DNA of 64,000 nt from Gemmatimonadota bacterium. Its GTDB lineage: Bacteria; Gemmatimonadota; Gemmatimonadetes; Palauibacterales; Palauibacteraceae. Every line of letters starts with the position of its first letter. Position 1 is the stretch's first letter. Under the pieces are notes generated by a model that had not been told where the DNA came from, made no database searches, and worked only from the letters and a program-made list of their open reading frames with translations. The stretch lies in assembly GCA_029262175.1 (NCBI GenBank), contig JAJCZV010000030.1, positions 1 to 64,000 on the forward strand, given 5' to 3'. Positions 51,672-61,055 of this stretch are shown here, piece by piece. The position numbers and the translations under genes are program-made.

Positions 51672-52693
51672 CGCATGTTCGTTCCGGTTGAGTCGGAAAG
51701 GACGCCCGACGTCTGGCGGTAGTATCTCGACGCGCCCGGGTGTACAGGAACCGCCCCTACTTCGACCGCGGTGGTCGGGTCGAAGAAACGGGCGACCGGT
51801 GTAATACGGATGAGTTCCTCTCGCTTTTCGAACAACACCCGAGTGAGATCGTAGGCCAACTGCTCATCGAGGGATTCATGCACGACGAGTTGATTCCAGA
51901 GCGTCGGCGTGAGGACGGGTTCATCCACGCCCTTGTAGATACCGGGCGGCACTTCGAAACCGGCGTACGCGTCGGCGGCCTCCGTCACCAGTCTGATCTC
52001 TTCTTCGGTGAACGGAACCAGAATCATGTCGCGCGAAATCGCGATCTCGACGACGGCCGGCATCCCGATCCCCCCCGCGATGAACCCCGCATCCAGGGTC
52101 CCATCCTTGAGGCCGTTGGATGTCTGCGAATAATCGAGCTGGCGGACAGAAAAATCATCTTCACCGAGGCCGAGCGCCTCGAGGACATTCCACGCCGTGA
52201 CCGCGTTTCCCGACCCCGGGGGGCCGACCGACACCCGTTTGCCGCGCAGGTCCTGTGGCGTCTCGATCCCGCCCCCTCGCACCGCCACGAGATGGACGAC
52301 GTTCGGGTACAGTCTGCCCAGGGTCTGGAGCGGCATGGGCTCGGGGAAGCGTCCCGTCCCCGCCAGGGCATCTGCGAGCGCGTCGCCCTGGCTCAGTCCG
52401 ACTTCGCTCTCACCCTTGGCCACCTGGATGAGGTTCGTGACCGACCCCGCAGTGGTCTCCGCTTTCATGTTCACGCCGTCGAGCGAGCGCGACCAGACGG
52501 AAGCCAGGGCTCCGCCGAGCGGGTAGTAGAGACCGCTCGTGCTGCCGGTCGCGATCGAGAGGGTCGTCGGCCCGTCGCTGGTACACGCGCCGAGTCCGAG
52601 TACGAGACACAGCGCCGATGCGCGCCGGCCTAGGATGACACCGCCTCGAGGATGCGGCCGATCAACTCGTTGACCTGCGGCCCATCGATCCAA
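51668..52693 (-). CDS. TAXI-family TRAP solute-binding lipoprotein
   Basis: 341 residues from a TTG at 52693, the only standard start before the signal; it overlaps the serine hydrolase gene by 64 bases, so the true start may be a non-standard codon nearer 52636. The lipoprotein signal ends LCLVLGLGAC. The TAXI domain: LSIATGSTSGLYYPLGGALA, AETTAGSVTNLIQVAKGESE, VGLSQGDALADALAG, RVSVGPPGSGNAVTAWNVL and LDAGFIAGGIGMPAVVEIA. It captures the solute and docks on the fused permease. TAXI proteins bind glutamate-like or other organic anions; the ligand here is unknown. Confidence 0.9.
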   Translation of the reverse strand: MDRWAAGQRVDRPHPRGGVILGRRASALCLVLGLGACTSDGPTTLSIATGSTSGLYYPLGGALASVWSRSLDGVNMKAETTAGSVTNLIQVAKGESEVGLSQGDALADALAGTGRFPEPMPLQTLGRLYPNVVHLVAVRGGGIETPQDLRGKRVSVGPPGSGNAVTAWNVLEALGLGEDDFSVRQLDYSQTSNGLKDGTLDAGFIAGGIGMPAVVEIAISRDMILVPFTEEEIRLVTEAADAYAGFEVPPGIYKGVDEPVLTPTLWNQLVVHESLDEQLAYDLTRVLFEKREELIRITPVARFFDPTTAVEVGAVPVHPGASRYYRQTSGVLSDSTGTNMR

Positions 52694-53811
52694 CGAGACA
52701 CCAACACCAGATCGTTTTCAGGGTCTACCCAGATGGTCGACGTCGACGCCGCCCCCAACGCGAAGAAGCTCGACTCCGGCGCGTTCGAAAACTGCTGCCG
52801 ATCGGTATTGAGCCACCACATGAACCCGTAGTTCGATTGGATCGAAGGCATCAGCGACTGCGCGATCCAATCTTCCGAGAGCAGCCGCTCTTCGCCCCAT
52901 CGCCCACGCCGCAAGAAGAGAAGACCGAAGCGCGCGTGGTCTCTCGTCGAGATCACCATGCCACCGCCCCAGTGCCCTCCGCCGCTCACGGACTGCACGT
53001 TCTCCCCATCGATATCGACCCAAGAGGTCTCATACCCGTTCCACACCCAGGTGTCCGATGCGCCGATCGGATCCAGAAGCTCGCGCTCGAGCACGATTGG
53101 AAGAGGCTCTCCCCACACGCGAAGCGCCGACAGCGCGAGTCGGTTGACGCGGACATCGTTGTACTCCCAAAACGTGCCCGGCTCTTGAAGCTCGCGATCG
53201 ATGCCCTGTCGCCGGTCGGCCTGGTCCGGCTTGCCGAACAGCGTCCCCTCCCACTCCGATCGTTGTTGGAGATGGTGTCGCCAAGTGATCTTCGCGTTGT
53301 GCGGAGAGTCGAAGCCGCCATCACGAACGAGGACGCCCTCAGGCTCGTCGAGGTCGGGGATGCGCCCGCGATCCCAAGCCAGCCCCACCACGGCCGAGAG
53401 ATAGCTCTTGGTGACGCTGAACGTCATGTCGGGGCGTCTCGTATCTCCCCATTCAGCGACGATGTATCCGTCCTTGAGCAGGATCCCGTTTGGAAGACCG
53501 CGCTCTTTCGTGGGGCCCACGATCTCCTGATAGGGCAATCCATCGAACCGATCTCGGAGGTACTGACCGACGTCGAGCGGCATCGACGTTTCCTGATCGA
53601 GCGCCCAGGCCACGGCCTCGTTCAGGGCGGTCTCATCGAAACCCGCGTCGGGCGGCGTTCGCCGTTCCCACCCATCCCCGCCGTCGGGCAAGAGATCAGG
53701 GCCGGGAACGTAGGAGCCCGGCTCTCGTCCGGCGCTCGATTCGGCCGGGCCGCACCCGAGGATGAGCACAATCGACAGCACGGCGATGGCAGCGGTTCGT
53801 AGCGGTCCCAC
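52630..53811 (-). CDS. Serine hydrolase lipoprotein, class C beta-lactamase family
   Basis: 393 residues. The lipoprotein signal ends VLILGC (C20). Catalytic elements: SVTK (S132 to K135) and YND (Y217 to D219), with SVSGGGHWGGGMVIS as the later glycine-rich box. FSVTKSYLSAVVGLAWDRGR is the classic nucleophile helix. Members are esterases, 6-aminohexanoate-dimer hydrolase (NylB)-like enzymes or peptidases. The long insert around FGKPDQADRRQGIDRELQEP and PGTFWEYNDV recalls NylB-type proteins. It is the first gene of the TAXI-TRAP cluster, so it may release the solute that the transporter imports. Confidence 0.87.
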   Translation of the reverse strand: MGPLRTAAIAVLSIVLILGCGPAESSAGREPGSYVPGPDLLPDGGDGWERRTPPDAGFDETALNEAVAWALDQETSMPLDVGQYLRDRFDGLPYQEIVGPTKERGLPNGILLKDGYIVAEWGDTRRPDMTFSVTKSYLSAVVGLAWDRGRIPDLDEPEGVLVRDGGFDSPHNAKITWRHHLQQRSEWEGTLFGKPDQADRRQGIDRELQEPGTFWEYNDVRVNRLALSALRVWGEPLPIVLERELLDPIGASDTWVWNGYETSWVDIDGENVQSVSGGGHWGGGMVISTRDHARFGLLFLRRGRWGEERLLSEDWIAQSLMPSIQSNYGFMWWLNTDRQQFSNAPESSFFALGAASTSTIWVDPENDLVLVSRWIDGPQVNELIGRILEAVSS

Positions 53812-53853
53812 CGATCCTCCTTGGAGGCTGTCGAGAACATCCGGTCCGGGCCT

Positions 53854-55440
53854 CTAGTGAGGCAGCTCGAACTCCGACATGACACGACGAATCTCGGTGC
53901 GATCGCGCTCTCCGGGTAGTCCCCAGTCCCGCTCGTAGTCAAAGACCTCCCAAACCGGCGTCGAGCGGTGGCGGTCGTCGAGGATCTCGAGCTGGCGGGC
54001 GGTCACCAGACCAGGGTGCGACTGCCCGCACGCACGACTCAGCCAGAGCAGCTCCTTGCGCAGCGTCACGACGTAGTTCGCGAACCGTGCCGCTTTCGAA
54101 GTCGGGTCGAGCCCGCGCATGAGCCACTTGTTCTGAGTGGCCACACCCGTCGGGCAATGCCCCGTGTGGCAGCGCTGGGCTTGAATGCACCCGACCGCCA
54201 GCATGGCTTCGCGCGCCACATTGATCATGTCGCAACCAAGTGAGAAACCCAGAAGCGCGGTCTCTGGAAACCCCAACTTGCCCGAACCGATCCAGACCAG
54301 ATCCTCGGCTACACCGGCCTCGGCGAACGCTCGATACGCGCGGGTGAAGCCGATCTTGAACGGAAGCGCGACGTGATCGGCAAAGACGAGCGGAGCCGCG
54401 CCGGTCCCGCCTTCCCCACCGTCGATCGCGATGAAGTCGACGCCGCGATCGCCCTTGGCCATCTCGGTCGCCAAGTCTCGCCACAACTTCTCTTCGCCGA
54501 CGGCCGACTTGATCCCCACGGGAAGTCCGGAGGACTCCGCGAGATCTTCTACGAAGTCCAGCATCTCATCGACGCACCCGAACGCGCGGTGATGCGACGG
54601 GCTGATCACGTCCTGCCCGAGCGTGACAGCGCGGATCTTCGCGATCTCCGGCGTGACCTTGGCCGCCGGGAGCACGCCGCCCAGTCCCGGCTTGGCGCCT
54701 TGGCTCAGCTTTACTTCGATCGCGCGAACCGGGTTGGCGTCGACCGCCTCGAGAAACCGCGACTTGCTAAAACTCCCGTCCATTTCGCGCGCGCCGAAGT
54801 ATCCCGTGCCCAACTGCCAGACGAGCTCGCCACCGCGTTGGTGATACGGCGAAATCCCGCCTTCGCCCGTGTTGTGGAGGCAGTTGGCCAAGGCAGCCCC
54901 TCGGTTGAGCGCCTCTATGGCGGCCGAACTCAACGACCCGAAGCTCATGGCGGAGATATTGATCGCCGACGTCGGTCGGAACGCACCAGCGCGTTTGCGT
55001 GTCTCCCCCAAGATCTTGGCGCAGGGCAGCGGATAGTCCGACCCCATCTTCTTCGCGTTCATGGGGTGGAAGTCGCGCTTGGGTTCTCCGGTCTTCGGGG
55101 TCTCCCCGTTAGGGGCGAAAGTGGAGTGCTTGATGATGATGTAATTCGGCTCGAGCTCGATGCGTTCGTCGGTACCGAACCCGAAGTAGTTGTTTTCCTT
55201 CTTCGCGGAGGCGTAGACCCACCGTCGCTGGTCGCGCGAAAACGGGCGCTCCTCATTGTTGTCCGTGACGATGTATTGGCGAAGTTCGGGGCCGACGGCC
55301 TCGAGCCAATATCGAAAATGACCGATGATGGGGAAGTTGCGGAGAATCGCGTGCTTCGTCTGTATCACATCGTAGATCGCAGTGATGATCACGACCGCCA
55401 GCAGAACTGTCCCGGCCCACGCCCACGCACCCATGGTCAT
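53854..55440 (-). CDS. Membrane-anchored FMN-binding glutamate-synthase-family protein
   Basis: 528 residues. One N-terminal helix (WAGTVLLAVVIITAIYDVIQ) precedes a GltS FMN/2-oxoglutarate domain: INISAMSFGSLSSAAIEALN, NTGEGGISPYHQRGGELVWQ, IEVKLSQGAKPGLGGVLPAA, VDFIAIDGGEGGTGAAPLVF. CIQAQRCHTGHCP gives the C-x5-C-x4-C pattern of the 3Fe-4S cluster. It lacks the glutaminase and gltD partners, like other stand-alone members of the family whose reaction is not established. No neighbour suggests ammonium assimilation. It lies 98 bases downstream of the crotonase gene. Confidence 0.9.
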   Translation of the reverse strand: MTMGAWAWAGTVLLAVVIITAIYDVIQTKHAILRNFPIIGHFRYWLEAVGPELRQYIVTDNNEERPFSRDQRRWVYASAKKENNYFGFGTDERIELEPNYIIIKHSTFAPNGETPKTGEPKRDFHPMNAKKMGSDYPLPCAKILGETRKRAGAFRPTSAINISAMSFGSLSSAAIEALNRGAALANCLHNTGEGGISPYHQRGGELVWQLGTGYFGAREMDGSFSKSRFLEAVDANPVRAIEVKLSQGAKPGLGGVLPAAKVTPEIAKIRAVTLGQDVISPSHHRAFGCVDEMLDFVEDLAESSGLPVGIKSAVGEEKLWRDLATEMAKGDRGVDFIAIDGGEGGTGAAPLVFADHVALPFKIGFTRAYRAFAEAGVAEDLVWIGSGKLGFPETALLGFSLGCDMINVAREAMLAVGCIQAQRCHTGHCPTGVATQNKWLMRGLDPTSKAARFANYVVTLRKELLWLSRACGQSHPGLVTARQLEILDDRHRSTPVWEVFDYERDWGLPGERDRTEIRRVMSEFELPH

Positions 55441-55538
55441 CTACCTCGCTCGTGGAGAGTTGCTCGAACGGACCCCTGCGACCGTCGCTTGATCATACCG
55501 CGCAAGTATCGGTCGAACCAAGGGCAAAATTAGGCGCA

Positions 55539-56345
55539 CTACTCCCAAACCGGCTCTCTGCGCTCTCGATAGGCCAAGCGAGCCTCCTCGTGGTCGATCG
55601 AGGCGATACAAGCCTTCTGTCGCCGAAGGTAGTCCTCGAAGAACTCTTCATGGGAAAGATCCGCGTGCAGGCCCAAGAGGATCTTCGACTGACGCGCACC
55701 CATGGAACAGGTTGCAAGCAGCTGTCTCACGGTGTCTCGCACGGCGGCGTCGAGTTCATCGGACTCGACGACGCGGTCGACGAGCCCGATCTCCTGTGCG
55801 GTCCAGCCGTCGACGTTCTCACCCGTCAGGACCATCCATTTCGCGCGGCCCCAGCCTACATATCGCGGGAGTCGAAAGGTGGACAGTCCAGGGACGATGC
55901 TCTCGTTGATGGCCGGAAGACCCAGCTTCGCCTCTTCCGTGGCGATCCTCACGTCCGAGGCCAACGCCAACTGGAGCCCCCCGCCCAGCGCGTACCCGTG
56001 GATCACGCTCAGTACGAACTTATCCATCGTTTCTAGGGTTCGGAGCGCACGATCCCAGTTTTCGTAGTATTCGAACGGTGTCTCGCCCGACGAGAGCTGC
56101 TTCAGATCGATCCCGGTACAGAAGGCGCGACCCGCCCCGCGAATCACGAGCAATCTCAGGTCTGGGTCATCTCGCACCGCCTCGGCGATCTGATTCAGAT
56201 CGAGCGTCGCCTGATAGTCGATGGCGTTGAGAAGCTGCGGACGATTGAGCGTGAGCCGAGCGACCTTTCCGTGACACGAGAGCTGCATGCTCTCAAGTTC
56301 GATCGACTTTACGGCGTCGGCTGGAAGCTTGGACTCCCCTGACAT
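55539..56345 (-). CDS. Crotonase-fold (enoyl-CoA hydratase/isomerase family) protein
   Basis: 268 residues from the ATG at 56345 with AAGGAG six bases upstream; the longer frame is a shadow of paaK. The fold shows VARLTLNRPQLLNAIDYQAT, LLVIRGAGRAFCTGIDLKQL (oxyanion-hole region), VIHGYALGGGLQLALASDVR and LGLPAINESIVPG. In classical hydratase two glutamates (GGGCE and GxPE in rat crotonase) do the chemistry; here they are Gln (GGGLQ) and Ala (GLPA). So hydration is doubtful, and isomerase, hydrolase or another CoA reaction is more likely. Last gene of the paaK operon. Confidence 0.87.
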   Translation of the reverse strand: MSGESKLPADAVKSIELESMQLSCHGKVARLTLNRPQLLNAIDYQATLDLNQIAEAVRDDPDLRLLVIRGAGRAFCTGIDLKQLSSGETPFEYYENWDRALRTLETMDKFVLSVIHGYALGGGLQLALASDVRIATEEAKLGLPAINESIVPGLSTFRLPRYVGWGRAKWMVLTGENVDGWTAQEIGLVDRVVESDELDAAVRDTVRQLLATCSMGARQSKILLGLHADLSHEEFFEDYLRRQKACIASIDHEEARLAYRERREPVWE

Positions 56346-56377
56346 CGGATCTCCTTGGATTTGATGGCGAGCTAGAA

Positions 56378-57706
56378 CTAGATGTGGCGTCGATCGACGA
56401 CTCGAACCGCCTTGCCTTCGCTTCTCGGGATCGACAACGGCGCGACGACAGCGACCTGGCAGGACAGACCCAAGGCGTTCTCGATCGCGCCCTTCGTCGT
56501 TTGCTCGAGCGCGTCTCTGCGGCCCGCGTCGTCCCACGCGTGCGGCGAAGCTTCGACGCGAACCTCGAGCGTATCGAGCTGACTCTTTTCGCGATCGACG
56601 ATGATCTCGTAGTACGGCTCGGCACCATCGACCCCGAGCACGACGGTTTCCACCTGCGACGGAAACACGTTGACGCCGCGCACGATCAACATGTCGTCGG
56701 CACGCCCCACGATGCGGTCCATTCGAACCGTGGTCCTGCCGCATGCGCACGGGGCGCGATGGAGCCGCGTGAGATCTCGAGTGCGGTATCGCAGCAGCGG
56801 TAGCGCCTCCTTGGTGATACAGGTGAAGACCAACTCGCCCAGCTCTCCATCGGGCAGAGGGTCGCCCGAATCCGGATCGATGATCTCGGCGAGGAAATGA
56901 TCTTCGGCGATGTGGAGACCCCGCTGTTCCTCGCATTCCGCCGCGACGCCTGGACCGATGATCTCCGACAACCCGTAGATGTCGAGCGCGGTGATGCCCC
57001 AGCGCGCCTGGATCTCCGAACGCATCGCTTCCGACCACGGCTCGGCGCCGAAGAACCCGACATGGATGGGGAACGTGCGCGGATCCGTGCCCGACGCCGC
57101 GGCGGACTCGGCCATGTTGAGCGCATAGGAAGGTGTGCTACAGAGCGCGGTGCTGCCGAAGTCTTTCATGAGCATGAGCTGGCGTGCGCTGTTTCCGCCC
57201 GACATGGGAATGACGGTCGCGCCGATCGCCTCCGCCCCGTAGTGCACTCCGAGCCCCCCGGTAAAGAGCCCATAGCCGTATGCGTTCTGAAGCACATCCT
57301 GCGCGCGGACCCCGCCCGCGGCGAGCGTTCGCGCCATCAGGCCGGCCCACAGCCGCACATCCGCCGCGGTGTACGCGACGACCGTCGGTTTCCCGGTCGT
57401 CCCGCTGGAGGCGTGCACGCGGACGACACGCTCGAGCGGCTCGGCCAACAGACCAAACGGGTACTGCGTCCGGAGGTCTTCCTTGGTCGTGAACGGGAGC
57501 CGGGCGAGGTCTTCGAGAGACTCGGGCCGGTCGGCGCGGACGCCGTGCGCGGCCAGCTGGTCGCGGTAGAACGGAACGCGAGCGATCACCCGTTCAAGCG
57601 TTGCACCCAAGCGCTCGAGTTGAAGCGCTTCACGATCGGCAGGGGCGAGCCGCTCTGCCTCATCCCAGACGTAGCCTCGCCGCTGATCCCGGGGGATCTC
57701 GCTCAC
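56378..57706 (-). CDS. Phenylacetate-CoA ligase family (PaaK-type) AMP-forming enzyme
   Basis: 442 residues. [15 protein letters not shown] opening ([20 protein letters not shown]), [19 protein letters not shown], the AMP-binding loop [16 protein letters not shown] (about 99-114), [59 protein letters not shown] and [20 protein letters not shown] are all PaaK hallmarks. It activates an aryl or arylacetic acid to its CoA thioester with ATP. The start overlaps the LeuB-like stop (ATGA). True phenylacetate as substrate is not certain, since no paaABCDE genes are in the window. Confidence 0.93.
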   Translation of the reverse strand: MSEIPRDQRRGYVWDEAERLAPADREALQLERLGATLERVIARVPFYRDQLAAHGVRADRPESLEDLARLPFTTKEDLRTQYPFGLLAEPLERVVRVHASSGTTGKPTVVAYTAADVRLWAGLMARTLAAGGVRAQDVLQNAYGYGLFTGGLGVHYGAEAIGATVIPMSGGNSARQLMLMKDFGSTALCSTPSYALNMAESAAASGTDPRTFPIHVGFFGAEPWSEAMRSEIQARWGITALDIYGLSEIIGPGVAAECEEQRGLHIAEDHFLAEIIDPDSGDPLPDGELGELVFTCITKEALPLLRYRTRDLTRLHRAPCACGRTTVRMDRIVGRADDMLIVRGVNVFPSQVETVVLGVDGAEPYYEIIVDREKSQLDTLEVRVEASPHAWDDAGRRDALEQTTKGAIENALGLSCQVAVVAPLSIPRSEGKAVRVVDRRHI

Positions 57707-58839
57707 GCCCTCTTCTCCTCGTCTAGACGGATCTCCTCGTCTCGGCCGAGGCCGCCGGGTTCGAGATGGATCCGATCGGCGACCTCGGCAGCGAACGCGC
57801 GCGTTCCCAGGGATGCGGTCGAAGCGAGTTCGCCGCCGCCGAGATCGGCCGTGCGCCCGCCAGCCGCGAAAACGGCGTCGAGGGCCTGCTCGATGGCGGT
57901 CGCTTCGGGTTCGAGACCAAAGGAGTGACGCAGCATCAGGGCGAGCGAGGCGATCGTGCCGGTGGGGTTGGCGGTCCCCGCGTCGACGATGTCGGGCGCC
58001 GACCCGTGAACGGGCTCGTACAGATCGGTCGTCCCGCCGAGGCTCGCGGAACCCAGGAGCCCCAGCGAGCCGGCCAGGCCACCCGCCTCATCGCTCAGAA
58101 TGTCGCCGAACAAGTTCTCGGTCAGGATGGTGTCGAACTGCGCGGGACGCGCCAAAACCTCCATAGCCGCGCGATCGACCAGCATGTGGTCGACGGTGAT
58201 GTCGGGATACTCTTCGGCCACCGCATCGACCGTCGTTCGCCACAGCCGCGACACTTCGATCACGTTGGCCTTGTCGATCGAGGTCACTCGACCGCCGCGA
58301 CCGCGCGCCAAGCCAAAGGCGACGCGCGCGATTCGATCGACCTCCCAGCGCTCATAGCTCAGGGTATTCCAACCGCGCCCCGACTCGACATCCAGCCCGC
58401 GCGGCTCACCGTAGTACAGCCCACCACCCAATTCGCGCACGATCATCATGTCGACGCCCCTGACGCGATCCGCGCGAAGCGGCGAGTACTGGACCAGTCC
58501 CTCCGAGACTCGAACCGGACGAAGGTTCGCGAAGCACCCGAGTTCGCGTCGCAGCTTCAGAAGCCCGGCGACGGGTCGCTCGGCCGGCGGCGCCGCGTCG
58601 GCGCGCGGATCGCCAACCGCTCCTACGAGCACGGCGTCCGCCTCGAGACAGGCCTGAAGCGTCGAAGCCGGGAGCGCGTCTCCTTCGCCTTGCATCGCGA
58701 CATATCCGATCGGCCACTCGGCGGCGTTCACTTGGTGTCCGCACGCATCTGAGATCACACGGAGTACATCGAGCGCGGCACGCACGACATCCGGCCCGAT
58801 CCCGTCGCCGGGGAGCACGGCGATGTTGAGACGGGCCAT
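57703..58839 (-). CDS. leuB: 3-isopropylmalate dehydrogenase-type beta-decarboxylating dehydrogenase
   Basis: 378 residues. Motifs: [39 protein letters not shown] (substrate arginines), [18 protein letters not shown] (LeuB type), [17 protein letters not shown] (active-site Lys), [20 protein letters not shown] (Mg Asp) and [20 protein letters not shown] with the NAD site. By sequence it is LeuB. But it sits between SDR and paaK genes with no leuA/C/D, and overlaps paaK, so it may oxidise another 2-hydroxy-3-carboxy acid in the local pathway. Both readings remain open. Confidence 0.88.
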   Translation of the reverse strand: MARLNIAVLPGDGIGPDVVRAALDVLRVISDACGHQVNAAEWPIGYVAMQGEGDALPASTLQACLEADAVLVGAVGDPRADAAPPAERPVAGLLKLRRELGCFANLRPVRVSEGLVQYSPLRADRVRGVDMMIVRELGGGLYYGEPRGLDVESGRGWNTLSYERWEVDRIARVAFGLARGRGGRVTSIDKANVIEVSRLWRTTVDAVAEEYPDITVDHMLVDRAAMEVLARPAQFDTILTENLFGDILSDEAGGLAGSLGLLGSASLGGTTDLYEPVHGSAPDIVDAGTANPTGTIASLALMLRHSFGLEPEATAIEQALDAVFAAGGRTADLGGGELASTASLGTRAFAAEVADRIHLEPGGLGRDEEIRLDEEKRA

Positions 58840-58866
58840 CTCAGACCTCGCGGTACGGGACTTCGA

Positions 58867-59655
58867 TCACAGACGCGGCTCGAACCGACCATCCACGGCG
58901 GTCCAGCCGCCGTCGGCAAACACGACCGTGCCGGTCACATAACTTCCGGCGTCGGACGCCAAGAAGATCGTCGGCCCGATCATCTCTTCGGGACTCGCCC
59001 AACGTTTGAAGATCGTCCGGTTCGCGTAGGCGTCATACCATTCGGGTTGGGCCTTGATCTGTGCGGTAAGCGGCGTGTCGACCACGCCGGGCGCGACCGC
59101 ATTTACCCGCACGCCGCTCGGACCCAGCTCGGCCGCCAGCGCACGCACCATCTGAACGATCCCAGCCTTGGTGGCGGCGTAGATCCCCTGCCCTGGCTCG
59201 ACCACGATCGAACGGATGGAGGAAAACAGGACGATGCTCCCGGAGCCCTGCCCGACCATGATCCGGCCCGAGGCTTGGAGCACGTTCAGATTTCCTTTGA
59301 GGTTTAGAGAGATGACGCGATCAAAGTCTTCGTCGGTGTAATCGAGCAGGGGTTTGCGAACGTTGATGCCGGGCGTGCAGACGACGACGTCGAGCGAACC
59401 TTCCTCTTCCGCCGCGCTCTCGAACGTCTCCGAGACGTCGACACGATCCAGAATGTCGACCTCGCGAGCCTGCGCCGAGCCGCCTGCCTCTCGGATGAGT
59501 TCGGCTGTGGTTTCTGCCGCAGCCAGGTCGACATCCATGCAGGAGACGAACGCACCCTGAGCCGCGCACCCGCGCGCGACCGCCTGCCCGATGCCAGCGC
59601 CGGCCCCGACCACGGCCGCGTGTTTGTCGTCCAGACGAAAGAGTCCGTTGATCAA
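58867..59655 (-). CDS. SDR-family oxidoreductase
   Basis: 262 residues from a TTG that overlaps the symporter stop (TTGA). Classical SDR features: AAVVGAGAGIGQAVARGC with GAGAGIG (17-23) for the dinucleotide, a conserved Ser in IVLFSSIRS (145/146), Y159 and K163 in GIYAATKAG, and VNAVAPGVVDTPL. The Asp after the second strand (CMDVDLAA) favours NAD. It oxidises or reduces a hydroxyl/keto group, probably on the compound brought in by the neighbouring symporter. Substrate unknown. Confidence 0.92.
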   Translation of the reverse strand: MINGLFRLDDKHAAVVGAGAGIGQAVARGCAAQGAFVSCMDVDLAAAETTAELIREAGGSAQAREVDILDRVDVSETFESAAEEEGSLDVVVCTPGINVRKPLLDYTDEDFDRVISLNLKGNLNVLQASGRIMVGQGSGSIVLFSSIRSIVVEPGQGIYAATKAGIVQMVRALAAELGPSGVRVNAVAPGVVDTPLTAQIKAQPEWYDAYANRTIFKRWASPEEMIGPTIFLASDAGSYVTGTVVFADGGWTAVDGRFEPRL

Positions 59656-61055
59656 GCCGGCTCATCCTTTCCACGATTCCGAATAAAGGTGACGATCGCG
59701 AACGCCAGAGCCGACACGATGAGGCCGACAAGCGTCTGATCCAAGAGCACCGGTGCACCGTCAGGACGAAACAGCGCCACCGCCGCGAGCGCCGCCAGAC
59801 CCGCGCCGATGGCGGCGAGGGCTTCGGGAACGCCCGCGCGCCGCGAATGGAGTCCGAAGGCCACCGGGACAAACAGGCTCACGGAAAGCACCGAGTAGAA
59901 AATCGTCAACGATGAAATGATCGATTCGAACACCAGCGCGAGGATCAGACCGAAAACCCCGCCAGCGACCGCCCCGAAACGCGCCACGCGCAGCATGTCG
60001 CGGTCGCTCGCCGACGGGCGAATAAAGCGCTTGTAGAGATCCTTCGAGAGCGAGGTCGAAAGCATGAAGAGCGCCGCATCCGCGGAGCTGATCTCTGCCG
60101 AAAACACAGCGGCGAGCCCCAACATCCCCACGACTGGAGGAAGACCGGTAGCGAAGAGCATCGGGAGGGCTTGTTCATGATTGGCGAGCGCCGGGTTGTG
60201 GGCATAGGCGATCATTCCCAGAGCGGTGATGACCCCCGCCAACAACATCATCGCGACCCCGGCCGCCAGCAGCCCAACCCGAATCGCGCGCTCATCGACC
60301 GCGCCGTACACCTTCTGAACCAGACCGGGAGAGATAATGAACGCGGGAGCCAGAAGCGCGAGATAGATCCAACCCGACCCACCACCCTGCAGAAAATTGA
60401 AGTAATCGGGGCGGGCGGAAGCCGCGGCCTGCACGGCACCCCAGCCGCCGACTGCGGAAAGACCCATCGGAATGGCGATCGCGAACCCGACGATCAAAAC
60501 CACGAGCTGGACGAGATTCACCCACGCCGAGGCGACCAGCCCGCCCGCGGTGAAGTAGGCGACGACGACCGCGCCCCCGATGGCCGCGCCGACCCATCTC
60601 GGCTGCCCCGTCACGACGCTCACGATCTCGGCCATCGCGATGAGCTGCGCGGCGAGCAGCGTTAGCGTGGCAAACCAGAGCAAGAGCACGACGAGCCCGC
60701 GCACCGAAGGCCCGTACCGATGGTCTAGGTAGTCGCCCATGGTGAGCAGTCCGTGCTCGGAAGCGACGCGCCATATCCGCGGGCCGACCCAGACCGCCAG
60801 GAAGAGCGTGCCGATCCCCGCCGAGCCGACCCACCACCAGGCGCTCAGCCCGTCGCGATAGCCGCGGCCGGCAGCACCGACCGTAGTGCCAGCCCCCAGA
60901 TTGGCGGCCAGCACCGTCGCAAAGACGAGCACGGCTCCGAGCTTGCGATCGGCAACGAAGAAGCCACCCGCGCTCCCGACGCGCCGACCGATCCACAACC
61001 CGAGCCCGATCAGCCCCGCAGAGTAGATGAGAAGCGGCCACAAACCCGACATCAT
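59652..61055 (-). CDS. Sodium:solute symporter (SSS family)
   Basis: 467 residues from the ATG that overlaps the P1 peptidase stop; the longer frame is a shadow. About thirteen membrane segments. SSS marks: FFVADRKLGAVLVFATVLAA, LGAGTTVGAAGRGYRDGLSA, LLTMGDYLDHRYGPSVRG and LAAVFSAEISSADAALFMLS with the sodium-site serines. It imports a small organic solute with Na+. Being locked between an exported hydrolase and cytoplasmic catabolic enzymes, it probably imports the hydrolysis product. Confidence 0.92.
   Translation of the reverse strand: MMSGLWPLLIYSAGLIGLGLWIGRRVGSAGGFFVADRKLGAVLVFATVLAANLGAGTTVGAAGRGYRDGLSAWWWVGSAGIGTLFLAVWVGPRIWRVASEHGLLTMGDYLDHRYGPSVRGLVVLLLWFATLTLLAAQLIAMAEIVSVVTGQPRWVGAAIGGAVVVAYFTAGGLVASAWVNLVQLVVLIVGFAIAIPMGLSAVGGWGAVQAAASARPDYFNFLQGGGSGWIYLALLAPAFIISPGLVQKVYGAVDERAIRVGLLAAGVAMMLLAGVITALGMIAYAHNPALANHEQALPMLFATGLPPVVGMLGLAAVFSAEISSADAALFMLSTSLSKDLYKRFIRPSASDRDMLRVARFGAVAGGVFGLILALVFESIISSLTIFYSVLSVSLFVPVAFGLHSRRAGVPEALAAIGAGLAALAAVALFRPDGAPVLLDQTLVGLIVSALAFAIVTFIRNRGKDEPA

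Noticed and set aside
54373..55533. Plus-strand frame opposite the FMN glutamate-synthase-like gene
   Set aside because: Shadow of a gene with recognisable FMN and 3Fe-4S motifs.
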